A stretch of DNA of 64,000 nt, from the NCBI GenBank assembly GCA_017654735.1, contig JADPYG010000088.1, forward strand, positions 5,084,001-5,148,000, given 5' to 3'. This document shows positions 52,414-64,000 of the stretch, one piece after another. Every line of letters starts with the position of its first letter. The first letter of the stretch is position 1. Source of the DNA: Vishniacozyma victoriae. Taxonomy: Eukaryota > Basidiomycota > Tremellomycetes > Tremellales > Bulleribasidiaceae. Made by a program: the position numbers and the translations under genes. The notes under the pieces were generated by a model that saw only the letters and a program-made list of their open reading frames with translations, did no database searches and was not told the origin of the DNA.

Positions 52414-54591
52414 CTATGTGATATCTGTAAAATCAGCGTAATTCAAATGAAGAAAGGAACAAACATACTGTACTTGGGCCCACCACCTCCTTCGGGGACT
52501 GTTCATTAGCTTCGCCCAAGTGGACAGAGGGGACGTACCGGCCCATAGAATATCCTGTGTCGGAGTCTTGATTGAACATGTCTTGCACTGTTGATCAGTA
52601 TTGAGATTCCGAGGAGGAGAGAAGGGACGTACGTGAATACAGTTTTGAGAATTGATGACGAATTTCTTTCCTGCTGCATCTGCATCGGGCCCATCTGCAT
52701 CTGCATATTCGTAGACTGCAGCTGGGCATGCTCTGCCGAGTAGACCGGCGTATTCTACCATCAGCTCATTCTCATCAGGCAAAGAAGTCAGAAGGAGACA
52801 GGATGGATGGACTCACCAGAAACGTTGGTCTCTGTATGCCTAGCCCTCGCACCCTCTTCCTTTGGTAATTGAAGATGAACAGGTTGATTCTCAGCGTGGT
52901 TCGTTCCCGTCAACGAAACTGAAGTCAAGATATCGAATGAAAGTTTCCCATCAGGTAAAGGATAATCAATGGGCTTGCACTCGCTATTCATCAGCTTCAT
53001 CCACGTCTCATGGAAAGAGGCATACCTGGCTTTCTTGGTGTGTGCGTAATCCTCGACCTTATTCCGGAAAGTCCAAGGTACCCTGCCCTTGAGGATCATA
53101 CTGTCCAATCCCGAGTATGCGATTCCACCCCAGAGTCCTAATGGGTTATGGAATGATGGTCTTAGATTCCTGACTTGCTTGAGTTCGTCCCAGATCCAAG
53201 AATCTTTGACTGCTGTTTCGTAGCCCGACATGTCTGCTGCTTCGGTAGACTCGGAGGTGATGGCTTTGAAAGCGGTTTCGGCAGCTAGCATACCGGATTT
53301 CATGGCGTTGTGGGTTCCTTTGATCTATTTGTGAGCTAATGCCTGCGACAGTACGAAGTCTTAACTTACCTTTGGTACGTTGAGGAATCCAGCTGAACAT
53401 CCAATGAGGGCTCCACCTGGGAAATAAAGCTTCGGGATCGATTGCAAACCACCTTCGTTCAATGCTCGGGCACCGTACGCTAATCGTTCACCGTCTTTGA
53501 GGATATTGGCAAAGTATGGGTGATGTTTCATCCTCTACTTGATCAGCTCCTGTGCAAAGAGGAAAAGGGGGGACTAACCTGGAACTCTCGATATGGTGAG
53601 AGATAAGGATTCTCATAATCCAGCCCAATGACCAACCCTATGCTAATCATGTTATCCTCCATGTGGTACAACCAACTTCCTCCGTAGGTCTTGTAATCCA
53701 TAGGCCATCCTAGCGTATGAACGACTTTTCCAGGTTGATAAACTTCGTCCCTGACCCTCCAGACCTCCTTGATTCCAAGTCCATACGTCTGGGGATCGAC
53801 CCCTTCCCTCAAGTTGAATTTCTGCTGAACTTGCTTTGACAAAGATCCATGAGCTCCTTCTCCGAACAATGTCACTTTGGAGTGGAACTCCATTCCAGGT
53901 TCATAAGAATCTTTCGGTTGTCCATTCTTGTCCAATCCAACATCACCAGTTGCAACACCCTTGACACTCGTGCCATCCTCAGAGTAGAGGACTTGAGCAG
54001 CTGCGAATCCTGGGTAAACCTCGACGCCGAGAGCTTCGGCTTGTTCGCCTAACCAAGCTGTTAGGCGAGAGAGGGAGACAATGTAATTGCCTTTGTTGTT
54101 CATCTGAGGTGGATGTGGGAGGGGGAATGACGAGTTGGCGGTAAGGAATCGCATAGAGTCGGAAGTCGCTTCTTGGTTCAAAGGGGCGCCGAGCTCTTTC
54201 CAATCGGGTATAAGTTCCGTCAAAGCTCTAGGCTCAATGACTGCTCCAGACAAGATATGAGAGCCTTTCATTAGCCCCTGACTTTGTTGTTGAAACATCA
54301 GAGAGACGTACCGACTTCAGCACCCTTCTCCAAAACTACCACCCGCAACTCTTCTCCATCGCCTCCCCTCTCCTTCTCCAGCTGTTTGATCCGAATAGCA
54401 GCACTCAATCCAGCAGGTCCTCCTCCAACAATACAGACATCGACTTCATCGGTAGCTCGTTCGACCTGAGATGGATCGAAAGCAGCTTCGGAAGCGTACG
54501 ATCGGGTAGCCGGTGCTAGACGCGTGATTTGGCGGCGAGAAGTAAAGAGGACCGATCGGACCACTAATCGGGATGAGCTTGCGATGGACAT
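52414..54591 (-). CDS. Electron transfer flavoprotein:ubiquinone oxidoreductase (ETF-QO)
   Basis: Mitochondrial inner-membrane enzyme with FAD and a 4Fe-4S cluster that passes electrons from ETF (fatty-acid and amino-acid oxidation) to ubiquinone. The ATG at 54591 gives an Arg/Ser-rich presequence ([20 protein letters not shown]). Motifs are [20 protein letters not shown] (FAD), [91 protein letters not shown] and [15 protein letters not shown] helices. The cluster Cys are in [17 protein letters not shown] and [13 protein letters not shown]. The end is [12 protein letters not shown]. About nine introns. Identity is secure. Confidence 0.94.
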
Positions 54592-54862
54592 GATTGCAGA
54601 TCGAGCGTGTTGATGTTCGATATCGAGCCTACTCTTATTAAGCGACTACTACGCCCTCTATCGGTGTGATGGGTAGAGTATATGTAGGGATATGAAATAT
54701 CAAGTTGCCTAACGTATGAATCTTGATTCGTCGAGGCTCCGGCCGGTTTTAAGCGGGGTATTAGGCGTGAGGGAGTGCCAAGTAGGTCGTATATAGGCAT
54801 GGAATAGACGTGGAGTGGAGGTGTCCATTGTTCTGAACTAGCTATTATAGTGACTATACACA
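54592..54862. promoter_or_regulatory. Shared promoter of ETF-QO and GTB1
   Basis: The two genes diverge from this 271-nt interval. CTATAC and TATATG runs lie near 54670 and 54850, but no classic TATA box can be assigned to one gene. Confidence 0.4.
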
Positions 54863-56938
54863 ATGACAGGAGTAGTTTGGGCATTGATACCCGTCTTGAG
54901 TCTTCTTGGATCTGTTACAGCAGACCAAAAACCACTCGTACCGTCTCAGATCCGTGGACTGGATCCAGCCCGTAAGTACTCGGCACAAGCTTGAACCAAA
55001 GGCAGCATCTGACTTGTAGTATACGACCGCTATGAACCCACAAACGGTCAATTTAAATGCCTAGATGGATCTACAACAATTGCCCACTCGGCAATAAATG
55101 ATGATTACTGCGACTGCCCTGATGGATCTGATGAACCTGGAACGAGCGCTTGTGAGAACAGCAGTATCACTTTCCACTGTAAGAATGAGGGGCATATACC
55201 TAGTACAATCAGGTCTAGTCGGGTGAATGATGGGATCTGTGGTATGTTCACTCTCAAATTTGGCAAGACGAAGTGCAAGGACGCTGACAACAGATCCGGA
55301 ATGCTGTGATGGGAGTGATGAATGGCAGTCTGGTGCTTGTCCAGATTCATGCGCCGAGATTGGCAGAGAACATAGAGCGAGGATAGAAGCCGAGACTAAG
55401 ACTAGAAAGACTGTGAGTCAATGACAAGGGACAAGGGAAGAGCTGATGTCAGGGAGCGAAAATCCGAGGGACATATGTGAAATGGGCATTAGGGGAGAAG
55501 AAACGTATAGAGGATGATCTCAGGTCGAAGCAGGCTGAGGTAGCTAGTAAGGAGCGAGCAGTCGAGGAGGCCAGAGGTAAGCTTCGATACTGGTTCAGAG
55601 GTGTAAGCTGATGGGAAGTATCACTTGACAAGATCGAAGCGAAAAGTCATGAACAGATCGAGAAGCGAAAGCAGTCACGTAAGTCCACTCCTATGGAGGT
55701 CACCAAAGGCTGATGATCAGCATTATATACTACCCTCCTAACCCACCGACTCGCCTTGACACGCTTGAGATCCAAAACATCCCGATTACAGTCTGAGCTC
55801 GATACCCTCCATGGCATTCTGGAAGAATTGTCGAAAGGATACAACCCAAATTACCAGGATATGGCCGTCAAAGCTGCCGTAGTCGGTTACGAGGAGCTCA
55901 CCAAGCCGTTCGACGAGGAGAGTGAGGTCAAAGTCGAAGAATCTACGGAAGTTGCGGAGGTGGAGGAGGAGATTCAGGATAACGAACTAGATGAGCTGGA
56001 TAGGAAGGATCTTGAAGGGTTGTTGATGATGGATGTTGATGGTGAAGTCGAGACTACTGAGGATGAGGGGGATGTTGGGCTTTGTAAGTCTACCTCCTGT
56101 GATATAGCTGATGATAGTATACCGCATCGAAGAATATATCCCAGATTCTCTTTATGAGCAATACGAAACCCTCCGTGATCTCGCATTGGATTGGTTCATC
56201 CGTATCGGTCTAATTGGAAAAGGTGACAAAGCGAGACCCACTTCCGATAGCCCACGTAAGCACCGCATTGATGACTCGCGGACCGAATGACTGATCAGTA
56301 GACGTATCAGCAGCCCGAAACCGACACCAGACCCTCAGGAGGGAAATGGACGACCTGCATAATGATATTCGTAAGAACACCGAGACTCTAGAGAAAATGA
56401 GCAAGGGTTACGGACCGGATGCAGAGTGGAAAAAGTTAGACGGAACTTGTATTGACAAGGTCCACGGCGAGTGAGTCTCATCCACTCTGACTTTCGAATA
56501 TAGCTTATGTCAGCTACACGTACGAACTATGTTTCTTCGGCAGAGCAACTCAGAAGAGCAACAAGGATAGTTCATCCAATTATCTAGGGTAAGCACTTGT
56601 CTCGCTGCTTTACTCTGGCTGACATGTAGTGCATTCTCCGGATGGAACGACTCGGCTCCAGAAGGGTCATTCGACCACTACACAAAACAGCGGTATACCA
56701 ATGGGCAAGTCACCCATCGCCCTCCGTAACCCGGATGAGAAGCTGAAAACATAGGGCAAAATGCTGGAACGGTCCCATGCGATCAGCAACAGTTGAATTA
56801 TCTTGCGGAACCACCAACGCACTACTCTCAATTTCAGAACCAGAGAAATGCGAGTATAGGTTCAAAGCTACCTCTCCCGCTTTGTGTTGGCCTCTTGACG
56901 TTGCGCCAGGGACAGCAGGGGTAAAGGAGGAATTATAG
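54863..56938 (+). CDS. GTB1: Glucosidase II beta subunit (PRKCSH/Gtb1 type)
   Basis: ER-luminal non-catalytic subunit that recruits glucosidase II to N-glycans. The ATG at 54863 starts a signal peptide (MTGVVWALIPVLSLLGSVTA). Two LDL-receptor-A-like modules follow: NDDYCDCPDGSDEPGTSAC and CCDGSDEWQSGACPDSC. Then come a charged coiled coil (KKRIEDDLRSKQAEVASKE and the RNRQTLRREMDDL-type segment), an acidic stretch, and the C-terminal mannose-6-phosphate-receptor-homology domain (YTYELCFFGRATQ, GAFSGWNDSAPEGSFDHY, GQKCWNGPMRSATVELSCG, EPEKCEYRFKATSPALCW). The protein ends VKEEL, so the retrieval signal is KEEL rather than HDEL. About eleven introns. Confidence 0.9.
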
Positions 56939-57209
56939 AACGTTTCATTTCTGTACAATGATGCAATTGTCGGGACCACAGGGCATTTTGTAGCTTGTTA
57001 CGCGTTTCATGTCCGTGCTAATGTCTCACTTGCTTGCCCAAAGTATTTAATTACCTTTCAGGATAGTCAGTACCCGACGCGTATGGGGAACGTTGAATGA
57101 AGGTTGATTGATGAATGACATGAGAGAATGAATACTTGAAACACACACAATATCGTCATTCTTCGTTTACACACACACTCGTACATTCACATCAAACTCA
57201 ATCAAAGAG

Positions 57210-60135
57210 ATGTCTGATTCCAACATTGATACACCAGCAACATCATTATCTAACGTACCACGTCCAATGGTAGCTTTTGATAATATCCCAGTGAGTCTTT
57301 CCCCAATTTCTCCTTTCTAGTAACCATATGGCATGGACTAACGCGTAGTTTGATGAAGTCGTATGGGGTGAGATACTTGGTAAAGGGGCTTTTGGATCTG
57401 TATATAAAGGTAAGCCCTCAGTCAACGTAGCTGATGGATAGGGAGTTACTTGGGTATAGATATCGCAATCAAGGAGATTGAACCTTCTCAGAAATATCAT
57501 GTAAGTCGCCTCCCTCCGCCTCCACCCACTTCCTTATCCTCATCCGATCCTCAAATCAGACATCATCAGGGTATCAAGAAAGAAGAGCTGATGAAAGGTG
57601 ATGAAATACTTTGAGAGGGAATGGAGGATCATGGCTGAATGTCGACATCCGAACATTGTTCTGTTTTTGGGGTTATGTATGGCTCCCAAGGATGATGGGA
57701 GGTGTTTGTGAGTCCCTTTCCTGATCAGCCTTCTCCACTCCTTCATCCACTCTTCAACCTACGTTCCCCCCGTCCCTTCTGCCTGTGACCATTGCAGTCC
57801 GACTTCATCGTCAACGAGTTCAACTCTTGTCCTCTAGCACGTCACTCGTCAACACTGGCTGTCGATGCTATCCGCTACGCTTCGTGAATCAGCTGACAGC
57901 AGTATCGTATCCGAATACGTCCCCAAAGGGAACCTCCGATCGTTCATGCTAGGCCGAAGACCCTTTCCATGGAGACTCCGATTATCATTCGCAACGGATA
58001 TAGCTCGGGCTATAGCTTATCTCCATGCTAGGGATGTACGTCTTTCTCTCTCCCTCTCACAAGATTCATATTCCGTCCTCTCATTTCTACCTCGCATCTC
58101 ACGGTGCTCAAGTTGAATGTGGCTGATAGTAGTGCGTTCATCGAGATATCAAAGGTGAAAACCTGTTGATTACCGCCAATGACCGAATCAAAGTGACTGA
58201 TTTCGGATTTGCCCGAATCATGACTTCATCTTCAGAGGAGGAACGAGCAAGGCGGCAAATGACTCATTGTGGCACAGAGGTGAGTTGCCACCGTCTCCGC
58301 TCTCTCGTTTAGGGGTAGAATAGGGGTAGAAGGAGGGATGGGACGAAGCTAATGATAGTTCTACATGAGTCCTGAGATGGTTAATGGGGAAGAATTCGAT
58401 TTAGCTACTGACGTCTATACTTTGGGACTTGTATTTATTGAGCTGTTGAGTAGGAGACTGGCCGCTAGGTGGTTGTTCACGGTGCGTCCAATTCTCGGAA
58501 GTCATTGGTGAACGACAAGGGCTGATTCCAGCTTGACGACGATAATATCCTAGTAGTTAACCCGGAAGAAGTCTATCGAGTCGCATCCCCAAATTGCCCA
58601 CCCGAATTCATCACCCTCGCTCTAGACTGCTGCGCCGTCAACGCCGACAAACGCCCCCAAATGCCTCAAGTCCTCGAACGTCTCCGTCTCGTCGAGCTCG
58701 ACGTTCTCTCCCGGACTGGAAACGATGGAGGGGAGCATGTCGGTTCTATCCAAATTGTCAAATCTGGTCGAGGAAGGGCTATGCCTGATTTCACCAGGCC
58801 TAGTGACGATGAAATGACGAATGCTGAGGTCGAAGAGGCGAAAGTTGAGGAGGAAGCTCTTGTTGCGCTGTCGACTATGAAGATTGATGGGACTGGACCT
58901 AGCGATGAGGGCGTGGAAACTTGGAGGACGGCTCAGTGGAATGAGAGTAGTGATATCACCATGTCTTCTGAATCTAGCTGTAAGTCCTGTTTGGCCTGAG
59001 GCCAAGTAACTTGATCGCCTATCGGCTAGTCGAGGGAAGAGCTAATGGTAGTCGGACATAAAGGCCATTTATTGAGGTGCGGAACAAAGTACCACGATTC
59101 ACGATCTTCCCTCTCGCACTATCCCCAATCGACGAACGTACCTCACGTCGCGGTCGAGAATGCCTCGGTGATGAATAACGCTACGCCGCATGAAGAGGGG
59201 ACTTTGTCGGCTATGACTATTAGGCCTGATATGTCTACTTCGCCCAGTGGAAACCAGGTCATGGGTGAGAATACCTCTACATCCGAGGAACAGGCAACTA
59301 CGCCAGAGGAGGCGAAGGTGGACATCGAACAAAAAGGGAAGCAAGGGGAAGAGGGAGAAGGACAATCGAAAGATACTACTACGCCCTACTCCCCCATCCC
59401 ACCTCAATCGCAATTACAGTCCATCCCGTCTCTCAATACTTCCGTCGTCGATACTCAGGCGGTTCATGGTCTTGGTCTCCAGTCTCCCGCTCAGCTTATC
59501 AATGAGGAAGGGGCAAATGGGGATGAGGAGGAGGGGTCGGATGTTACTAGTCGAGTTATGGGGACTCATCGATTTTCAGTTTTGAATAAGGATTTATTGG
59601 AGTTGCATGAGAGCAATCCCAAAAAGAAGGGTGGTAGCAAGACTTGTAAGCTCCTCTATCAGTTCACAGCCTCACGACCTACCTCCAAGGAGGGATATGT
59701 ACAGAGACCAAAGAAGATCAAAAATCAACGACGATGAGGAGGGAAAAAGGACCACGAGAGCGAGACCATGAGCTGATATACAGTCACATCCGTTACTTCC
59801 GCATTGTCATTCTCCTTCTGGGCTAAACCCGCCGCGAGCTCTGCCAATGCGTTTTGGAAGAGAGATCAGGGACCTTCGACAAAGTGTGCGGTTTGTAAGA
59901 AGAGATTGGGGCATCGACCTGCTTTGGAGTGTGATGATTGTGGTAGTAAGTCCCCAGGCCGTTAGGCCGTCCTTCGATCCGAGTCGCGAGTCTCGTCCAG
60001 TTCCCCACGATTCGTCCAGTTGCCCACATCGATGATTCGAAGCAAAGAAAAGGCTGACAGACAGCAATGGTCCATGCGACTTGTTCGCATTCTACACCCA
60101 GGGATTGTCAGGTCTGGGAGCAAGTTGCCGAGTAG
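57210..60135 (+). CDS. Protein kinase (tyrosine-kinase-like group) with C-terminal C1-like zinc finger
   Basis: The ATG at 57210 starts [19 protein letters not shown]. The kinase domain has [12 protein letters not shown] (Gly loop), DIAIKEIEP (ATP Lys), [57 protein letters not shown] (catalytic loop), [30 protein letters not shown] and [19 protein letters not shown]. The N-lobe and the glycine-rich loop spacing fit the TKL/LIMK-TESK class common in basidiomycetes. A long disordered Ser/Thr/Glu-rich linker follows (about 58700-59640), then [20 protein letters not shown] and [14 protein letters not shown], a C1-type zinc finger (Cys-x2-Cys ... Cys-x2-Cys, His, Cys). About ten introns. All catalytic residues are present. 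Confidence 0.83.
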
Positions 60136-60591
60136 TCATGTTAGGGCGTGTAGTAACTAGTATCTTGTGGTATCTTGGACTGTAGCTGTAATGTACGTGT
60201 CGTGATTAATGCATGTTTCATAACTAAAGAATTTAAAGAATCGAAAGTGTGTGTGTGTATTTGAATTTATTAACATGTACCTTATTGTCATTCAACTCGT
60301 GTTCCTGCAATCTTCTTTTTTTCTCATGTCAATCTATTCCTACCACTTCATCATGTCCATCGACTATCGTTACCATTACAAATACTTTTCCCAAGTAGAC
60401 GTGAACTTGACTACGAGTCGAAATCGTTAGAGATCTACAAACTCGCCACTGTATCTTGAATAAAGTTCGTCAGTTTCAGTGCGGGAACGTCGACAGGTCA
60501 ATGGATAGAACAAGTGTTGTTATCTTCATCACCTCCCCGAGACCTTATTACTCGATCGCGACTCGTAGTATCATATAAGCATCGGATCAAG
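60136..60591. other. Intergenic region
   Basis: A GTGTGTGTGTG run near 60249 and a T-rich tract near 60316. The frame before the GH16 start is open upstream of 60592 but without ATG. No RNA gene seen. Confidence 0.4.
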
Positions 60592-63524
60592 ATGAGGTCT
60601 CTTACTTCTTCACGATCCCCTCTCCCACTCCCACTCCCACTATCACAACCAGAACGACTTCAACCAGAAGTACAACCAAACAAATATTATTCCACAATGA
60701 AGATGTTGTTCCTCATCATCGCCTTCCTCTCCCTACTCGGGCTAGGGTTCTCCAACCGCCTCAATATCCCAGTAGGATTGACTGTTCATAAATCCCTGAA
60801 AGCGATGGAAACGTTCTTTCCGGAAACTCGAATCCCTCTCCCACCTCGACCTGTCACTTCTAATTTGGTTGAACTTATGAGGATTAGGAAAGCGCAGATT
60901 GCAGCTGAGAGAGCTAGAGAGGAATGGGGCAAAATGACGGCTAGAGCTAGGGAGTTGAGTAAGGAGAAGGAGGAGAGGGATCAGGAGGTACTTGGAAAAA
61001 GGGAGGAGGAAAGTGTCGAGAATGTCAAGGATAAAGAGGTGGTCCAGCAAGATGACAAAGAGAACGAGGAGATTGTTGAACAGAAAGACAAACAGGAGGT
61101 GCTGGAAGAAGAAGAAGAGGGAACAGGAGAAGTGGAAGAGAGGTTCTACTCCCAACTTGAACTTTCCGATATGGAAGCTAGTAAGAGGGGATTATTGAAT
61201 TGGGTTATGCAGATGGAATATGCCGGAACGACTTTCTTTGAAGGGTACGTCTTTCAATCCTTCTTCTTTCAGTCAATTCTTCTGTATTTCCTGGTCGTTG
61301 AGGTCGTCCCCATCTTCGTAGTCATGGTCTAGTCGAATCGATTGGTCGTCGTGTCGAGTCTGGTGCGCGTATGGGAGCTGATGGTAGTTGGGATTTCTTT
61401 ACAGAGCCCGATCCTAGTAATGGATGTAAGTCATTCTCCTTCTCATCCCTCACAATCCTGACAGCAAACGATAGGTCATGAGCTGATGGGTAGTCGTCAA
61501 GTAAGTCGCATCCTCTACTGGTACTGATGATAGTTATGTAAGCCGGGAAAAAGCTTTAGAGGGTGGATTAGCATTTTGGACAAAAGAAGGGATTCCGGGG
61601 ATTCAAGTATGTTCCTCACACCCTCCCCTCTCTATCCTTTCCTCTTTCCTCGTCTCCGTTTCTCTCTTTACGAGAAGATATAGTGAGATAGAGAGCTGAT
61701 GATCAGGCGGAACATTGGTCCCCACTCTCTACTGGTCAAAATCGAGATTCAGTCCGAATCACTTCTCATGCTTTATACTCTGGTGGATTATTTTTGATTG
61801 ATTTGGCATTGATGCCCTGGGGATGTGGAGTTTGGCCTGCTTGTAAGTCTCGAGTACCAAGAGTCGAGGAGCCGAGTGTTCAAGCTACGAGCGAGAGAGG
61901 AACAGCCCGAGGCTGGGGAGTGAGGGGCTGCTTGAGGAAAAAGAGGGGAAACGAGAAGTCAAGAGAGAGAGAGGGAAGACGAGTTGTGAAGAGAGGAGAA
62001 GCTGATGATAGTTTGGTTATTAGGGTACGGAGCGCCTTGGCCTACGGTCGTAAGCTCGTACACACCTGATAAACGCATAGACAAGCTGACGAAATAGGGA
62101 GAGATTGATATTATCGTCAGCATACTTTTCCTGACGTTGATCAAGCTGATGAATAGGAAGGAATCCACGGGATGACCAATAAGTGAGTTACCCCTTTTGC
62201 CTCTACTCGTCGTACCGATGGAAACGGCGCTGATAATCAGTCAGTATACTGTGTACGCCAACTCCAAGCAGACTCACTCACAAGCTGATCTGTAGACATA
62301 CCAACGCAGGTTGTGTGGTTAATACCACCAAAGGTCTCTACACCGGTACCGTTACCGTAAGTCCTTTCCTCGCGGACAACAACTAATAATCAGAATCCAG
62401 TCTGTGACCATGATTCAGGTGCGTCTCCTCTACTCCCTCACAAAGAGGGAAGAATGGTATAGGGTTAATACCAGGTGGTACTGGATGTGGGATCATTTCA
62501 CCTTCTCAGAGTTCTTTTGGAGAACCGTTTAATGCTGCTGGTGGAGGTGTTTTTGGGATGTTATGGGATGGAACGGGGATCAGGATGTGTATGTCTTCTT
62601 TCGTGATTCTCCTCTATCTGATTTCTCTTCTTACAACTCCACGATTCCAATTGGGAGTAGAGGAATCAAGAGGTGGAAGTAGGGAAGGGAGCGTGGACGA
62701 GAGTGGGAGCTGATGAATAGGGAGTTGGAATAGGGCTCAAATCCCTAATGAGTGAGTCCACCATCAGTTCGTATTTGATAAGTACTGATTATAGTATCAC
62801 CTCAAACCACCCATCACCCGAGACCTGTAAGTACCGTCTCTTTCTGTTTTACACCAATGGCACGATGTGAGAAATGACTTACAAATAGGGGGCACTCCTC
62901 ATGCGGCATATGACGCCTCGACCTGTGATCCGTACAATTTCTTCAGTGCCCAAACGCTCGTCCTGAACGTGAATTTGTGTGGTACGTCCTCCTCTCTCCT
63001 CCTCATATTTCTCCGAAGCGGATGACGATAGAATGCGAAGAGAGATCAGGGCTGACAGATAGGTGATTGGGCAGGAGGGCTTTATAGTCGTCAGTCACCA
63101 TTTCCAAAATTGATATGAAAGGAGTAGGACTGACGATTTAGAATTCCCCTATTGTCCTGGAACTTGTCGATCACAAATTGAGAATCCAGTATGTTCCCCC
63201 TTCTCCACTTCATCCCTCCCTTGCCTCGATGTCTCTACCATCTTTCACGTTACCGCCTAAGCTGACTCTTAGGCAAACCTGGTAAATACCGTCATGTTGA
63301 TAAACTACATTCGAGTATACCAACTCTCCGGAGCACCCTCGAACGTAGTAGGCCAAACAGTCGGTAATTCCAACCTCACAGGGGCTGGTGGACCAGGGAG
63401 GGGTACCGGCCCGAACCCAATCCCCGGGAATATGGGAGAGGGGATGGGAGATTTTATAGATCTTGCCATTTGTTTCTTCGGGGTCTTTGTGGTAGCGGAG
63501 ATTGGGCTTGTTGTTTTATACTAG
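60592..63524 (+). CDS. Membrane-anchored GH16 beta-glucanase-like protein with coiled-coil stalk
   Basis: Predicted cell-surface glycoside hydrolase family 16 (endo-1,3(4)-beta-glucanase type). The first in-frame ATG, 60592, gives a short cytosolic tail. M36 starts MKMLFLIIAFLSLLGLG, a signal anchor. A Lys/Glu-rich coiled coil (about residues 95-200) leads to the catalytic domain: GTTFFEGWDFFTEPDPSNGF, VNYVSREKALEGG, SHALYSGGLFLIDLALMPWG, GYGAPWPTGEIDIIEGIHG (the ExDxxE motif) and GMTNNQYTVHTNAGC, then a Cys-rich C-terminal part, PQSSFGEPFNAAGGGVFGML and INYIRVYQLSGAPSNVVG. A hydrophobic C-terminus (CFFGVFVVAEIGLVVLY) suggests a GPI or TM tail. About 18 exons, including microexons of 7, 18 and 12 nt. 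All catalytic residues are present, in the spliced form. Confidence 0.88.
61494..61500 (+). other. 7-nt microexon of the GH16 gene
   Basis: TCGTCAA between GGGTAG and GTAAGT. It completes NG|FV|N in SNGFVNYV: one base before it and one after it are needed to restore the codons, so it is well supported by the protein. Confidence 0.8.
62098..62115 (+). other. 18-nt microexon encoding the GH16 catalytic GEIDII
   Basis: GGAGAGATTGATATTATC lies between GAAATAG and GTCAGC and encodes Gly-Glu-Ile-Asp-Ile-Ile; the following exon starts with the Glu of the ExDxxE motif. The exon is phase 0 at both ends. Confidence 0.85.
62241..62252 (+). other. 12-nt microexon of the GH16 gene
   Basis: TCAGTATACTGT between GATAATCAG and GTACGC. 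It joins NN|QYTV|HTN in the conserved GMTNNQYTVHTNAGC segment. Confidence 0.75.
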
Positions 63525-63803
63525 TTCAATGCATAGTACCACTCACTCTGATTAAGTAGGAGCAAGAAGAAGAAAAGGAAGAAGGAAATGATAAGGACAG
63601 TTGTATATATTGTTAATGTATGATATGGCATTGCGAACAATCATACAATACCAAGACCGTCTCAGTCGTAGTCTGACTCCGGAATTACCTTTTCCACTTC
63701 TTCCCGTCTTTTTTCGCTTTCCCCCTTTCTGCCATCCTCCTCTGATCTCTAACAAGACATCGGATATAACACAAAAGCCAAGCTGAGCATCAAGTGACAA
63801 GAA

Positions 63804-64000
63804 TCACTCATCAGCGCTCCCTCGCCTCTTCTTCCCTCTACCAGATTGAGGTGTTGGACTACCTTCCCTATCTTCATCCATTACCCCACCCATTCCCATG
63901 CCTAGGGGCATATTGAACCCTAGACCCAGATTCGAATTACCGTGATGATCTCCTGGTGTGGTTTGAGATTGGAGTTTCTTGTCGAATGCACCTGTTTTTC
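63804..64000 (-). CDS. C-terminal end of an unidentified minus-strand gene (partial)
   Basis: From the right edge the frame reads TGAFDKKLQSQTTPGDHHGN, then NMPLGMGMGGVMDEDREG, TPQSGRGKKRRGSADE and TGA at 63804. The tail is Gly/Met-rich and ends in a basic cluster that could be a nuclear localisation signal. The rest of the gene is outside the window and I cannot name the family. Confidence 0.6.
   Translation of the reverse strand, partial: KTGAFDKKLQSQTTPGDHHGNSNLGLGFNMPLGMGMGGVMDEDREGSPTPQSGRGKKRRGSADE

Noticed and set aside
60245..60265. GTGTGTGTG run
   Set aside because: Short simple-sequence microsatellite in an intergenic region without sign of function.

Overview
The window reads as a nuclear chromosome segment of a basidiomycete yeast, most likely a Tremellales species (Cryptococcus/Kwoniella relatives). 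The evidence is dense short introns (about 45-70 nt, GT..AG, with CTGAC/CTGAT-type branch sites near the 3' end), closely packed genes on both strands, and products typical of that group (fungal phytochrome histidine kinase, an MP88/macrofage-activating-type secreted glycoprotein, a many-exon GH16 glucanase). The genus is inferred. All gene models were spliced by eye, so exon borders are approximate unless stated.

Layout. 1-5.2 kb: 3' end of an NCS1 nucleobase permease (+), a histidine-phosphatase gene carrying an in-frame stop (-), sulfide:quinone oxidoreductase (-), and a tiny Gly/Arg/Val-rich ORF (+). 5.2-15.2 kb: a BCH-RhoGAP protein (+), RPS5 (+) and a very long fungal phytochrome (+). 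15.4-23.5 kb: four minus-strand genes: an unrecognised protein, a proline-rich protein with an in-frame TAA, a GPI-type secreted glycoprotein with a Ser/Met-rich tail, and a SPRY-LisH-CTLH GID1/RanBPM homologue with a long extra N-terminus. 23.8-36 kb: Yta7/ATAD2-type AAA ATPase (+), a cupin (-) and CHD1 (-). 36.6-40.4 kb: CWH43 (+).

40.4-45.6 kb is the accessory part: four small, tandem, same-strand, multi-exon genes with no family that I recognise, evenly spaced about 0.5-0.7 kb apart. Two of them are built only from exons whose lengths are multiples of three. 45.9-63.5 kb returns to conserved genes: RPL19 (+), NDUFAF5-like (+), a PRCC-like protein (-), a small unrecognised protein (-), ETF:ubiquinone oxidoreductase (-), glucosidase II beta subunit (+), a kinase with a C-terminal C1-like zinc finger (+) and a membrane-anchored GH16 glucanase with three microexons (+). 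The C-terminus of another minus-strand gene closes the window.

Themes that can be linked by known biology are mitochondrial ubiquinone metabolism (SQR, ETF-QO, the complex I assembly factor), secretory/cell-surface work (CWH43, GTB1, GH16, the GPI-type glycoprotein) and chromatin (CHD1, Yta7). Nothing in the layout says these are co-regulated. The observations most worth checking are the orphan tandem cluster, the GH16 microexon that carries the catalytic nucleophile, and the two genes with stop codons inside otherwise good coding sequence. No tRNA, rRNA, CRISPR, transposon or telomere signal was found by eye.
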